Source: Ophiura sarsii
Lineage: Eukaryota; Echinodermata; Ophiuroidea; Amphilepidida; Ophiuridae
DNA: 64,000 bases
Assembly: GCA_035610835.1 (NCBI GenBank)
Contig: CM069446.1
Location: forward strand, 68,867,062 to 68,931,061
Reading direction: 5' to 3'
The notes under the pieces are model-generated. The model saw nothing but the letters and a program-made list of their open reading frames with translations. It made no database searches and was not told the origin of the DNA. Below are positions 35,613 through 46,379 of the stretch, piece by piece (position 1 is the first letter of the stretch; the number at the start of each line of letters is the position of its first letter). The position numbers were made by a program, and so were the translations under genes.

Positions 35613-35758
35613 CAGGGATGTAAGTGGATTCATATCAAAGCAAAAAGCCTGAAAAGTGTATAGGTATAGTATATAGGTATGAAATGAGCCTGAAATTCAT
35701 GATTTCCTGACCGGAAAGCCTGAATTCAGGCAATTGCCTGACTAAACTTTCATCCCTG
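35613..35758. mobile_element. hAT-like MITE, 146 bp
   Basis: It begins CAGGGATGTAAGTGG and ends AACTTTCATCCCTG. The 8-bp flanks CTCTAACC and CAGTAACC match at 6 of 8 positions, consistent with an aged hAT target duplication. Internal CCTGAA and TTCAGGC motifs recur. Confidence 0.65.
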
Positions 35759-36890
35759 CAGTAACCACTAACCCCCCCCCCCCCCCCCTCCACCTGCTAA
35801 TAACAACTAAACTTCTAAGCCCGTTTCTAAGCGTGCATGTGTGGATGATTTTCGTTAACACAATCAACTGAGCCCATACAGTGAGAGCGGTATACTACTT
35901 GAAGGAGTTGCTGAAGGTCATGGCTTAGTGGGTTGGACACGAGCCAACGTGCAGAGGGTCCCCGGATCTTGGTTAAAAACCTGGTTATTATGGGGTTAGG
36001 GGTATGGTATTCCCCCCCCCCCCATTTTTTTGTATGCATTTTATTTACCATAACCCCCACCCTCCCCACCCCAAATGCTAATGATGTTTTGATATTGTGC
36101 AACTTATATCAACACGCCACTTGCCTTTTAAAAGGAATTCTTGTAGTACTGTATAAGATGTAATGTATTATGTGTTTTGGCTCTAAGTACCCTATATCCA
36201 GAATCTGATCTAACCATAGGGGAAAGTTTTAGAAACTCCTTCAGACATCATTAAAAATGCATTTGAATATATAGTGAACATTTTAATAGATGTTGAAATA
36301 TATGCATATTATTTCATTTTAAAAATCACAGAAATGTTTTGAAAATATTCTGCTAGGGAAGTACAGGGTCAACAAACTTGTGCCACAAATTGTTATTTAC
36401 TTAAATTTTCAGAAATACTTTGATTATCAGATGAAGTACATGTAGTTCTAATCTACACTTTGATATCCCACAATCTCTATCTCCCTCTGTTTCAGTGGTC
36501 GTTGTCTGTGTGTTGCCAAGACGATAAATATCAACAGAAATGGCAGTTAGAACTATGATTCCTATATAGACCCTAAAGGTATTGGTGGTGTACTACCAAA
36601 TGGCCACAACCACACACCTCGCCTGGTCACATTCCGTATATGATGGGACAACGTTGAAGCTGTTAATATAGTAGGGGTGTAGTGTGGAGGCAGTAGTTCT
36701 TGAGAGGGGTAACCTTGATGACTAACCAAAGGGGTGCGTGGTGTGTTGGAAATGCGGTCTCGATGAGAGTGACAATTAATGCATCCTGCATAAGGATAAT
36801 GAAAAAATTAAAAATACCATAATGCATTGTAAATGTCAAATTAATGGCTAAATTAAATTGATTGCACAATACAAATTGGTTTATGGGCAG
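35759..36890. other. Unique DNA with C runs
   Basis: C runs lie at about 35773 and 36013. A good 3' splice-like sequence ends at 36495 (CTCTATCTCCCTCTGTTTCAG), but every frame after it closes within 63 bases. No gene supported. Confidence 0.45.
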
Positions 36891-37077
36891 TTAACCCCCC
36901 ACCCCCGGACACTACCTGCCTACATATCGTCATCTCAGTACAATTTTGATTGGTTACAAAGAGTGTTACACCATACATTTAGCTAATCAGAGATACAGCA
37001 AGAATGGTGGTATGGTTAATAAAGAGATATAAAAGCACTCTTTTGATTGATTTATCCCAGGAGTACATGTACATGTA

Positions 37078-38846
37078 CGAGGGTCATTCAATAAGTTCTA
37101 CATGTACCTCCTACCTCATAACTTTGCTGTTATACAAGCCAGTCGTATGAAATATTCCACAATTAAAGCTTTGAATCTCGGCTACCAACTCATAGTAGAT
37201 TGGTCTGAATACTCATTGCACTGTTCTGGATATGCAGTAAAAACCAAACTTCGATTTAAGGGGGGACTTAAGGAAGTTTTTGATTTGATTTTTTGAATTT
37301 TGTGAGTGCTGTAATTATTGAACTATTAATCAAATGTATATAAAAGTATACATTTTTGGAAAGGAAATGGATCAGAGAATCCAAATTTGGTGTCAATTTT
37401 GACCAAAAAAGTAGATTTTTTGAGAAAATCACAAAATTCACTTTTTTGACCCAAATTCTTTTGAACAAAGCTAACAAAAAATAATTTTGAGTAAAAAATG
37501 GCCAAATCATTTTATAATGATGTTAAGACACTAATGAAGGGACGATTTATTTTTTTTTAAACCTAATCTAATATTTTTGAAAATTTTGACCCAAAAGTGC
37601 CAAAAAACGTGAAAAATGGATTTTTAAATTTTTTGTACACTTTTTTGTCAAAATTTCCAAAAATATTGGATTAGATTTAAAATAAAAAAATTCGTCCCTT
37701 CAGTAGTGTTTTAACATCATCATCAAGTGATTTGGGCATTTTTAACTCAAAATTATGTTTGTTAGCTTTGTTCAAAAAAATTGGGTCAAAAAAGTGATTT
37801 TTTGTGATTTTCTCAAAAAAACAACATTTTTGGTCAAAATTGATGCAAAATTTGGATTCTCTGATCCATTTCCTTTCCAAAAAGGTATACTTTTATACAC
37901 ATTTGAGTCATGGTTCAATAATTACAGCACTAACAAAATTCAACAAAAAACTTCCTTAAGTCCCCCCTTAATGCGACGGAAACGGGTCAAAAGCATCCAA
38001 ATGTCTCTTAATTGCTATTCATTTGGCTAATTCTATGTGGCAAAATGAACCTATTGGTCAATTTCAATCGTTCTAAGTTACAAATATCTCTTGAACAGAC
38101 TTTAAACAATACAAGTGACTGATTTCTTGGCGGAAAATGCCCTCTAATTAGCCACAGCCAGACCAGGACAGCCATCAATTTTAACCCTACCCTAGAGAAC
38201 CACTGCAAAAGTCATATTTGCTTTTCATAGGAACTAAGAGATCTTCATTACAGGACTAAATGGAAATATTTCAAGTCTCTTGAAGTTATTTTTTTTCTAT
38301 CACTGGCTACCTGATTAACTATTCTAAATGTTGCATTGAAGAAAAACTGATAAAATTACTATCAAGTTAAGATTTAACATTCGAGGCATCACTGTGGCTT
38401 GACTTGTAACAACGAAAATGTTACTGAGTATTCCAGTATGCTAAAGGCGTGTCGATACATTCGAGTTGATATTATACTATTTGCAAGCTACAAAGGGTTA
38501 ACATTGCCTACAGTCTGATTTATACATGATAGCACAGCATTATATTCAGAAATAATCCATTGTTTTCTATTTTCAGTATTTAAATCGGGCGGTTATACCT
38601 AATCATACAATACGGAGAGAAAACGAAAAAAACATATTTATCTTTGGGATAATTTTCCGTGTCCGTTGTCCAAAATCTCGCTCTGGCTTTGATTGCATCA
38701 TGACAAAAGCGAAATAGGTATCAATTAGCATTTACTCTAAATGTGTAGCTATGATTCAGAGCTATAATCATGACAAATGTCATGAGGCTGACATCCATAT
38801 TAGCGATGTTATGAGTTAGGAGGTAGAACTTATTGAATGACCCTCG
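37078..38846. mobile_element. Mariner-like non-autonomous element, middle layer
   Basis: The left end CGAGGGTCATTCAATAAGTT and the exact inverse at the right end are flanked by TA. Extended TIR homology continues through CTAC, CTCCTA and CTCATAAC, with a 5-bp insertion on the left. The terminal motif is typical of mariner-type elements. No transposase frame remains. It sits inside the 36891-38915 MITE and carries the palindrome at 37256-37971. Confidence 0.85.
37256..37971. mobile_element. ~708-bp near-complete palindrome with TTAA duplications
   Basis: The left half from GGGGGGACTTAAGGAAG is mirrored by the right half ending CTTCCTTAAGTCCCCCC, with TTAA on both sides and the centre at about 37612. 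Both arms carry GGAAAGGAAATGGATCAGAG or its complement, and the GACCCAA and AAAGCTAACAAA segments. It is a foldback piggyBac-like MITE whose transcript would be one long hairpin. A diverged relative lies at 62195-62420. Confidence 0.9.
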
Positions 38847-39001
38847 TATATCACAATCCTGTAATGAGCCAATCAGAAACACTGTAAGAAAGCAGGTAGT
38901 GCTCACAAGGGTTAAGTCTTACCTATCTTGAGAATGCTTTACAAAATCTACAGTAGGCTGGAATAGGCTAAGAGTGGATCAAGCCTCAAAGCAGGAGCTG
39001 A

Positions 39002-39400
39002 GAGGCTTTTCAGAGTAGGCGCCTTCAAAGCCGACTGGCTATGCTGTACAGGATCCGCTATGACCTGGTTGACATCAACTGGGAAGCTCATCTAACTGAA
39101 GCAACCTCAAATACCAGAGGACACAATTCCCGATTCTGGACTCCCTATTGCTCAACTCAGCAGTATGCATCATCCTTCTTCCAACGCACCTCACGCGACT
39201 GGAACACCCTCGATAAGGACCCTGCCGAGTATACATCCCTCGATGCCTTCAACTCAGCATTGAGCGGCGGAGTTCACGGATAAACCAGCTTTGGATCATT
39301 TTTCTTTAGTTTTTATTATTTACTTTACTCGCAACTTGTAAATATGTATATACACGACTAACATGAAGGCTGCGTCCTTGTTTTTGAACGACGCGCGCGC
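39002..39400 (+). pseudogene. Non-LTR retrotransposon RT C-terminus and 3' UTR (5'-truncated piece)
   Basis: An open frame upstream of the ATG at 39041 reads FQSRRLQSRLAMLYRIRYDL, then VDINWEAHLTEA, TTRG-like NTRGHNSRFWTPYC and FFQRTSRDWNTL, ending at a TAA at 39281-39283. This is the C-terminal tail of a LINE ORF2 protein, followed by an AT-rich 3' region. Its first residues (RRLQ) correspond to the last residues of the downstream RT piece ending near 41473. The two pieces therefore abut or overlap slightly in the protein but are in permuted order on the DNA. Confidence 0.75.
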
Positions 39401-39408
39401 ACCAATAC

Positions 39409-41476
39409 CCACAGGATATCAGTGAGTCATTCAATCAGACCCTTTCTCGCTGTGGACTGGAACAGATAGTGGATTTTCCAACTCGTGGCGACAATAAACT
39501 TGACGTCTTCCTGACCAACCGTCCATGCCTTGTCAATAGATGCGAAGGCATGCCAGGATTAAGCGACCATGACGTTGTATTCCTTGACACCAACACTCAA
39601 GCAGTAAGACAGAAACCCATTAGAAGGAAGATCTATCTGTGGAATAAGGCTGATTTTGACTACATACGTTCCAACACAAGTAGATGGACTGACAACTTCA
39701 ATGAGACAAACTCAACAAAGACATCTGTGGAAGTCCTGTCCGATAAGATTCTCAGTCATCTTGAAAGCACCTTGAATTGTTGGGTCCCATCTAAATACAG
39801 CTCCACCAGACTTAGCCAACCATGGTTCAACACAAACACAAAGAGAACGTGCAGTAGGAAGCTAAGAGCCTTTAAAAAGGCAAGGAAGACCAACAAAGCC
39901 AAGGACTGGAACAGATTCAGGGACAAAAAGAAAGAAGCCCAGATGGCATGCCGGGAGGCCTATGATCAATACCTTAACAACATAATCTGTAGTGAACCCG
40001 GAGGAAACAAGAGACTTGGCGCCATCATCAAAGTCAAACGGTGCGACAGGACAGGAATTTCCCCCTTGAAAGAAAACAACATACTTCACAATGATCCCAA
40101 CACCAAGGCTAATATATTAATCAGGCAATTCGCATCTGTCTTCTCCAACGACGTCAACATCGACCTTCCGGACCTTGGCCCAAGTTCCCATCCCGTCATG
40201 AACAACATCAGAGTTAACATCCGAGGAGTTGAGAAACTACTGCTGAACCTGAAGCCTCATAAAGCAGCTGGACCTAATGGAATTCCAGCCAGACTACTAA
40301 AGGAGATCGCTGTAGAAATAGCCCCAGCCATCACGCTCCTCTACCAAGCCACACTAGACCAGGGCAAAGTACCATCATGTTGGAAAGAAGCGTTAGTAGT
40401 ACCGGTCTTCAAGAAAGTAGAGCCTCAGCCAGCAACTACAGACCGATATCCCTCACTGCCATTCTCTGTAAGCTGTGTGAACATATCGTCCATCAAGCCA
40501 TAATTGACCACCTGTCCCCCAACAACATTCTGTCGGACTCTCAACATGGCTTCCGCAAACGACGCTCCTGTGACACCCAGTTGATACTCACGGTAGATGA
40601 CCTAGCTAAGGGACTTGACGCTAAAGGCCAAACTGACGTGATCCTCCTGGACTTTACCAAGTATTTCGACAAAGTCTCCCACAGACTTCTCCTTCACAAG
40701 TCCAAGCATTATGGAGTACACGGCACAACCCTAGGCTGGATCACTGATTTCCTCCACGGTGGCACCCAAGGAGTCTTGGTAGACGGAAAGATGAGCAGTG
40801 AGGCAAACGTCACCTCCGGTGCTCCTCAAGGTAGCGTGCTAGGTCCACTTTTGTTCTTGATCTTCATCAACGACCTCCCTAGCTGCACCAAAAGCTCCAC
40901 TACCAGACTATTCGCTGATGACTGTCTGCTCTACAATCGTATCTCTACCAGTCATGACGCCACTCTTCTTCAAGAGGACATGGACGCTCTTCAGAAATGG
41001 GAACGCACCTGGCTAATGGAGTTTCACCCGTCTAAGTGCAAGGTAGTCCGATTCACCAACAAGAGGAAGCCTATTGCATTTACCTATTACATCCATGGAG
41101 AGGTCCTCGAGGAAGTTAACTCTGCTAAGTACTTAGGCCTGCACCTAGACGCCAAACTAAACTTCAACACCCACGTGGACTCCACTACCAAACGAGCCAA
41201 CTGCACACGAGCCTTTCTGAGCCGTAACTTGAGAAAGTGTGGTCGTAAGATCAAAGAGGCAACCTACAAGGCCTACATCTGACCCATAGTCGAGTATGGC
41301 ACTGCTGAATGGGACCCCCACACCCAACGCAACGTTAAAAAGGTGGAGCAAGTTCAACGAAGCAGTGCCAGATACGTCACCGGAATCTATGACCACAGAC
41401 GCAGCGTCACGCCAATTGTGGAATCCCTCCAATGGCCTTCGCTGCAGAGGAGACGTCTCCAAACTACATATCTTAT
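39409..41476 (+). pseudogene. Non-LTR retrotransposon ORF2: endonuclease end plus reverse transcriptase
   Basis: The frame opens in the endonuclease C-terminus (LDVFLTNRP, GLSDHDVVFLDT), continues through a K/R-rich linker, and enters the RT: HKAAGPNGIPARLLKE, SNYRPISLT, QHGFRKRRSC, LLDFTKYFDKVSHRLL, SGAPQGSVLGPLLFLIFIND and the catalytic LFADDCLLYN, with the FADD aspartates intact. Two lesions are visible: a one-base frameshift near 40415, after VPVFKK, and a TGA at 41281-41283, probably from CGA. Beyond the TGA the frame still reads PIVEYGTAEWDPHTQRN and SSARYVTGIYDHRRSV, then stops being element-like at about 41473, where a MITE begins. It belongs to the Jockey/CR1/L2-like LINE group; the exact clade is not resolved. 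Confidence 0.9.
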
Positions 41477-41477
41477 A

Positions 41478-41781
41478 GGGAAGCGGTCATGGTGAGGATT
41501 CTGACGAAAATTGAACAGCGCGCGGCGACTATTTGAATCTAAACAAGTTTGACATTGGCGCAGTCTGTAATTGTTCTACGTATGTACACGCAAGCGGTAT
41601 TGTGTGCGACTCTACAACAATCTCTTAACCCAATGTGAACGGCGCGCTCAATCAACCATCCTTCATTTGATTGAACGCATTTTCTATCATGTGATATAAG
41701 TGATGCATTAGTTATCAGCTAAGGTTTAGCTGGACCAACAATCGCCGTCAGCGGTTCTTTTCCTCACCATGACCGCTTTCC
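41478..41781. mobile_element. ~304-bp MITE ending the retrotransposon copy
   Basis: GGAAGCGGTCATGGTGAGGA at the left is mirrored by TCCTCACCATGACCGCTTTCC at the right, with one base inserted. It begins within a few bases of where the RT homology stops, so it either inserted there or marks the rearrangement point. No target duplication resolved. Confidence 0.8.
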
Positions 41782-41989
41782 TTTAATAGATGGTGAAATA
41801 TGTTTTTGTGCCCATGTTTTATTCCAGGTAAAATTTGATATCAATGTGATTGACCTTTATTCAGAGCATTGTACGAGGTGTAATGATCAAAGTCTTGAAA
41901 TATAATTAAAGCCATGGCATAATTCAAGCATTTATGAAATAAAAAATTCACTAACTAGAACAGGTCATGTTTGGGCAAATTTTGGAATA

Positions 41990-42192
41990 CTGTAAAAGGG
42001 GTAATTTTTGCGCGATTACATTTTCGCGCTTTGCCGACTTCCGCCATTTCGCTTGTTTTTAAATTTGTAATTCGAAAGTTCATAACATAAACTTATACAT
42101 AAAATAAATGAGTTCGCATGTTTTTGTTTTCGCAGTAGCTGCTTGGAGCGGGAATATTAATGTAGCGCAAAAATTGTCCATGTTTATACTGT
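41990..42192. mobile_element. TACTGTAAAA-family MITE
   Basis: The left CTGTAAAAGGGGTAATTTTT and GCGCGATT are mirrored by TGTAGCGCAAAAATTG with a degraded right tip (TATACTGTA). The inside has TTTTCGCGCTTT. Confidence 0.65.
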
Positions 42193-42445
42193 AGATAATT
42201 TCTTGGTAGTTTATTTAATAACAATCTCCCCCTCAACAGACATTAATATTTATTCAGTGTTCAACTATGTTCTAGTTTTGATCATCATGATGATATTTTA
42301 ATTATCTCTTTATTTGTAGATATTTTGCTTGCTTAACCGTATGCACACCTACCTACTTGTCTGTTTAAATGCTTGCTTGATTCAGTTGCTTACGCTTGCT
42401 TTATAGTTGCTTACACCTTGTGTTTTTGTGTTTTATAATTTGCAG

Positions 42446-42475
42446 CTGGGTTTGAGACCGGTGTCACAAAACGGG
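42446..42475 (+). CDS. Candidate 30-nt internal microexon of a host gene
   Basis: The sequence TTGTGTTTTATAATTTGCAG is a good 3' splice site, followed by 30 nt encoding LGLRPVSQNG and a donor GTAAAT. The length is a whole number of codons, and phase 0 matches the next candidate exon at 43835. No domain is recognisable. Evidence is splice-site quality and phase only. Confidence 0.35.
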
Positions 42476-43834
42476 GTAAATACATCCAAATCATCCTCAT
42501 ACCTGTTTGCATAGTTCATAATCTGTATATTAGTGAATAGGTTAGTGAAAGGTGACTCCTGGTGAATGGAGTATTGACCACATCATGATCAGGAGTCACA
42601 GTTCAGGATATCATTCAGTCATATATGCAATACATTCAGGACTTTGCAGGATGGTGGCGATGATTTTTTTCCCTACTAATCATTAGGTTATTATGCCTTA
42701 TTGATTATTAACCTTTTCTCCTTTCGTTTTGAGTTTACAAAACATTTACTTATTATTATTATTCAACTCATAATGTATTATTTGGGCCTACAATTTGTAC
42801 ACAAAAATATTCAAAACCTGAATATTAGGAAGAAGAGAAAGTGATAATGCGAAACTTATATAGTATCCCGTATAGTATTAAGAAAGGTAACAGGTCAAAA
42901 TGATCCATCAATACCTGGGGGGCCAGTCAGGTATAATGTTGTAATCATCAGTGTGAACGAAGACGTGGATTAAGGGTGCTTTTTCGACCACAACACGGGC
43001 CCGTGTGGACCCGTGCTAAGGGTGTCAAAATCGCCAATTTCAGGGAATAAGGGTGTCTTTTCAACCTGAATCCATGCTAAGGGTTGCTTGCTGATAGTCA
43101 CGTGTCATCATTGTAAAAATAGCAGAAAATGGTTAGGCCTACAAGACAAATCTACTAACAAAAGTGATTCAAACAATTACTTCATACGTTTTCAGTCTAA
43201 ACTCTGTCTTGAGGACCTATATCTGTTGCTAGAAGTATGATTTGTCAAGCTATAAATCTTGTTATAAGGGTGTTTTTTTCCTTTGAGAGTCTGTGTTAAG
43301 GGTAGTTTTTCAGAGTCGGTTCACACGGATGATTACAGCTTTTACACATGAGTGCCCCCTCCCCCGGATCAACACATACCTTTATTCTGCTTAATTTTAA
43401 GACTAACCATACTCCATCAACAGCGGGGGTAGAAGCTGGTTTGTAACGGCCGGACAACTGGCGCCCTCATCTGGTGATGTTAGTGGGAGAGGGCGCTATG
43501 GATGTTTTCAGCAATGAGTTAAATCCTGGAACCCCTGTCCCTATTTGGAGTGGGGATGGTCACCTGTCTTATGAAGATCAATTCATGGATTTTATGTCAG
43601 AAGTAGACATTTCTAGGATTTTGTTTTCCTTGAATAGACTTTAGTACTCAAGCCATATGTTGATTACCATAAAAGTTAAATAGAAAGAAATTTGTGTTAA
43701 TTTGTTTAAAATAGTGAAATATCAGCCGCTATGCCTGAGACTTAGGCACATATTGGGTTTCTCATGCCTAGGCACACATATCTCTGAGACCTCCTGTTTT
43801 CTTAATACACGATATTTTCCCTATCTCCTTATAG
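42476..43834. other. Putative intron with AAGGGTGTTTTT motifs
   Basis: TAAGGGTG followed by TTTTTC-type tails recurs at about 42973, 43048 and 43265 inside a stretch bounded by GTGTGAACG and GTTCACACGG (42951-43330), suggesting a degenerate repeat. The remainder is AT-rich. Confidence 0.45.
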
Positions 43835-43993
43835 GCCCAACTAATGAAGAATTCCCCCGCATCATTGCGAAGAGGCGGTTCCGGAAGTAGGAGGAGTTCT
43901 GGGAGTTCTCAAGGCGCCGACGTAGGTTTTGGTCTGACGTCACCGGAAAGGGAATGTGCAACGAGCGACATGTCACTACAAGATAAAATCAGG
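43835..43993 (+). CDS. Candidate host coding exon, Ser/Arg/Gly-rich (53 codons)
   Basis: A strong polypyrimidine tract and acceptor (TTTTCCCTATCTCCTTATAG) precede it, and a consensus donor GTAAGAATA follows at 43994. Only one of three frames is open, from AQLMKNSPASLRRGGSGSRR, through SSGSSQGADVG and LTSPERECATS, to DMSLQDKIR. The exon is 159 nt, phase 0 at both ends. Composition suggests a disordered linker ending in a short helical stretch. It reads in phase with the microexon before and the short terminal exon after. I do not recognise the protein. This is the best host-gene evidence in the window. Confidence 0.6.
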
Positions 43994-44009
43994 GTAAGAA
44001 TAAACATCC

Positions 44010-44105
44010 TAATGATATAACTAAAGCCTTATATGGCATAACCAATGCCTTATATGGCATAATGCAAGCCGTATATGGCATAACCAAAGCCTTATGTGGC
44101 ATAGC
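44010..44105 (+). repeat. 21-bp tandem repeat, 4 copies, in the putative intron
   Basis: The unit is CCAATGCCTTATATGGCATAA with variants. Its reverse complement forms a longer array at 47985-48150. Confidence 0.85.
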
Positions 44106-44179
44106 CAAGGCCATCAATACTGGAACATAAATGTTGCCAGTATCAGTATCATTGGTCAATGCTGGTATGATATTTTACT

Positions 44180-44415
44180 GTTGCAGTATCGGTCGATACT
44201 GGAACTCAAAATTGTATTTCAGTCGAACGATGCTGGAATGTTTCTATTATCAAGTATCGGGCGATACTGGTACACTAGTGTAATCTGTCCCAGTATCGCC
44301 CAATACTGGTATATTTTATATGTCCCAGTATCGTACGATACTGGAACACTGACTTTGTACCATAACGAACGATACTGGGTGTTCCATTATCGGCCAATGA
44401 CTAGTGGTATCGGCC
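44180..44415. repeat. Cluster of CAGTATCG/CGATACTG palindromes
   Basis: Palindromic cores occur at about 44183 (CAGTATCGGTCGATACTG), 44252 (AGTATCGGGCGATACT), 44290 (CAGTATCGCCCAATACTG) and 44330 (CAGTATCGTACGATACTG), plus a half at 44369, spaced roughly 40-70 bp. Each could form a short stem-loop. Confidence 0.85.
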
Positions 44416-44639
44416 AATGACTAGTACAGTCCAGAATCTGGGACCTAAAGTACACCTTTTTCTCATTTTGTTTCTGAGAAGGGAAGGTGGCCGTCAAGAA
44501 CCAGTTCTGTCAAGCATTATGTTATTGCTATTCAATTCATCATTTTATTGATATCCGTTTGTTCAAGGTTGACCAGACCGGTGCCACTGTACACAGACTC
44601 CCATTGCCGAAATTGAAGCCTCTAGCGTGACATCGCCCC

Positions 44640-44740
44640 CGTTCCAAGAGTTACATCACGCGTCTAAATTATGCTAATAAGTTACATCACACGTCTAAAG
44701 TATGCTAATGAGTGTGCGCCGTCATCTCAAGAGTTGCATC
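44640..44740 (+). repeat. Short tandem repeat, ~38 bp
   Basis: AGTTACATCACGCGTCTAAA and TATGCTAATAAG-like segments repeat two to three times. Confidence 0.6.
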
Positions 44741-44956
44741 GCGCGTACTCACGCCCACATGCCCATATATGGGGAAGCTTCAATTTTGCGATTCAAATTT
44801 CCTCTCCCATTATATAACCTCCCTGGGTTGACCCCCTCTCACCCCCTCATAACCATTCCACTCCCACTCTCCCCTCCCCTCCTCTCCGCTGTCTCCTCCT
44901 TCCTCTCTCCGCTGTCTCCTTTAATCTCATCAATAATACAAATAGAGAAATATTAC

Positions 44957-45321
44957 TTAAAGGTAGATGACCCGATCACATTTTCGTAACACAGAATTAT
45001 TTCAAACATACGGAGATTTTCATATCATATGAAAGCTCGTATTTTTCTCATCATCATACTGAAATTTGACGGCCTAAATCGGTATAATTACGGAGAAATC
45101 GATGAAATAACGTCGAATTACCGCGAATGGTGGTATACCACCGATATAGTTTGTGTACTACTCAATGGGTACAGTTCACAGCATCTTGTGCGTGTAAAAT
45201 AAGAACCATTAGAGCTATGCAACTCAAACTTTGGAACACGACTTTTTTAAGGATGACCTTTCATGTAGAATAGAAAACTTCAAGTTGAAAATCGAAATGT
45301 GATCGGGTCATCTACCTTTAA
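44957..45321 (+). mobile_element. TTAA-flanked MITE, copy 1
   Basis: TTAAAGGTAGATGACCCGAT at the left is mirrored by ATCGGGTCATCTACCTTTAA at the right, with intact TTAA on both sides. The length is 365 bp including both TTAA. The same element is in reverse orientation inside the hAT element at 57189-57541, and a partial copy is at 61239-61315. piggyBac-like by target site. Confidence 0.9.
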
Positions 45322-45411
45322 CTTTACCATTAAATGATGTTGTACTTGTACCTGTTTTTAAACAATTAAAATTGAATAATCACACATTGTGTCTTTGTTT
45401 TTATCTTACAG

Positions 45412-45429
45412 AGATTCCAGCAGAAATGA
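45412..45429 (+). CDS. Candidate terminal coding exon of the host gene (RFQQK-stop)
   Basis: TTTGTTTTTATCTTACAG is a strong acceptor. Reading on in phase 0 from the 43835 exon gives RFQQK and a TGA at 45427-45429, so the joined end would be DMSLQDKIRRFQQK. A polyadenylation-like AATAAA follows at 45495. The coding part is too short to test by composition. Confidence 0.4.
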   Translation, partial: RFQQK

Positions 45430-45950
45430 TAGGTATCACCCGCGCTATCACATGTAGAAGAAAAGACAAGATTGTTGGGCGGGGGGGGGGGGGGAATAAA
45501 ACTTACTTCAACTCGTAGATATCATCATCATCAGAACCTTACTGTGAACAGAACCCTGGAAGAGACAATATTAATGGCCATTATTTAAAAAAAAAGTTGC
45601 GTTACCTCTACGACTGACACGAAAAAAGTCACAAGAATTGTAACACCTGATAGGATACAAGATACAGCCTATCATACCGACGCCTACACAGAATGGACAA
45701 GATTCGTCACCATTGAAGTGCTTTGCATCCGTGACCTAAAACGGGTCTGATTTGAGGATGAATAATCGGCGACGATGTTTAAAAAAAATACAGTTATGCT
45801 ACATTGTGTTGGTATGAAATGCAGCTACATTCAGCTGGTATGTATACCACATAAAAAGTAGCAAATCAACGGTGGATTATTATTATCAAACTTTAGGAGC
45901 ATGCACTTTTGTTTTGGAGTGGTGGAATTTATCCTGTATAGGGTGATGGA
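45430..45950. other. Putative 3' UTR and flank
   Basis: It contains a G run (45480-45494) directly before AATAAA and AT-rich DNA. No further coding signal. Confidence 0.4.
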
Positions 45951-46175
45951 TAAAAGAAACCCTGTTCTACGTGCAAATGACCTCTCGGGTTGGGTCGGTC
46001 GGTCGGGAGTTTTTATCGTTAAAAATAGCACACAAAATCACAATAAACTATTTGCTATTTGTTGACAAACTCAAAAAATAATTTTAGGATTGGTATTCAT
46101 TTGCACATGATATTTTTTTCTCCCCAATTTTTATAAACACAATGGATCAGACTAGAAGAACAGGGTTACTTATTA
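45951..46175. mobile_element. MITE with AGAAACCCTGTTCT ends
   Basis: AAAAGAAACCCTGTTCT at the left and AGAACAGGGTTACTTA at the right are imperfect inverted ends. Related sequence with the same AACCCTGTT ends and GTCGGTCGG-type interior occurs near 56264-56505 and 63510-63675. Confidence 0.6.
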
Positions 46176-46379
46176 TCGACACCTCGAAACCATTACTAGA
46201 GATACACTCGTATATTTAATACAGTAATATGGACCGGTGTTATTCAAAGATGACCTTTAACCTTTATTCTTAGACAACTCACAAATTAACAAGACTTTTT
46301 CATTTCAAAATACACAGTTCAATGACCATCATACAATCCAGGAAGGGGGGCGGTACTCGCCTAACACGGTTTACGGGGA

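Larger units (their letters stand above)
36891..38915. mobile_element. TTAA-flanked MITE, outer layer of a nested stack
   Basis: The left end TTAACCCCCCACCCCCGG, then CACTACCTGCC, is mirrored by the right end GCAGGTAGTGCTCACAAGGG followed by TTAA. Removing the mariner-like insert leaves about 250 bp, close to the related copy at 31811-32023, with which it shares CCAATCAGAA and CACTGTAAGA. It was therefore one small MITE before it was split. Confidence 0.75.

Noticed and set aside
36480..36560. Host exon after the acceptor ending at 36495
   Set aside because: All three frames stop within 63 bases and no donor precedes the stops. It could only be a terminal exon and nothing upstream joins it.
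37102..37296. Mariner transposase remnant in the 64-codon frame
   Set aside because: The frame lies in the mariner-like element, but no catalytic DDD/DDE context or helix-turn-helix motif is visible.
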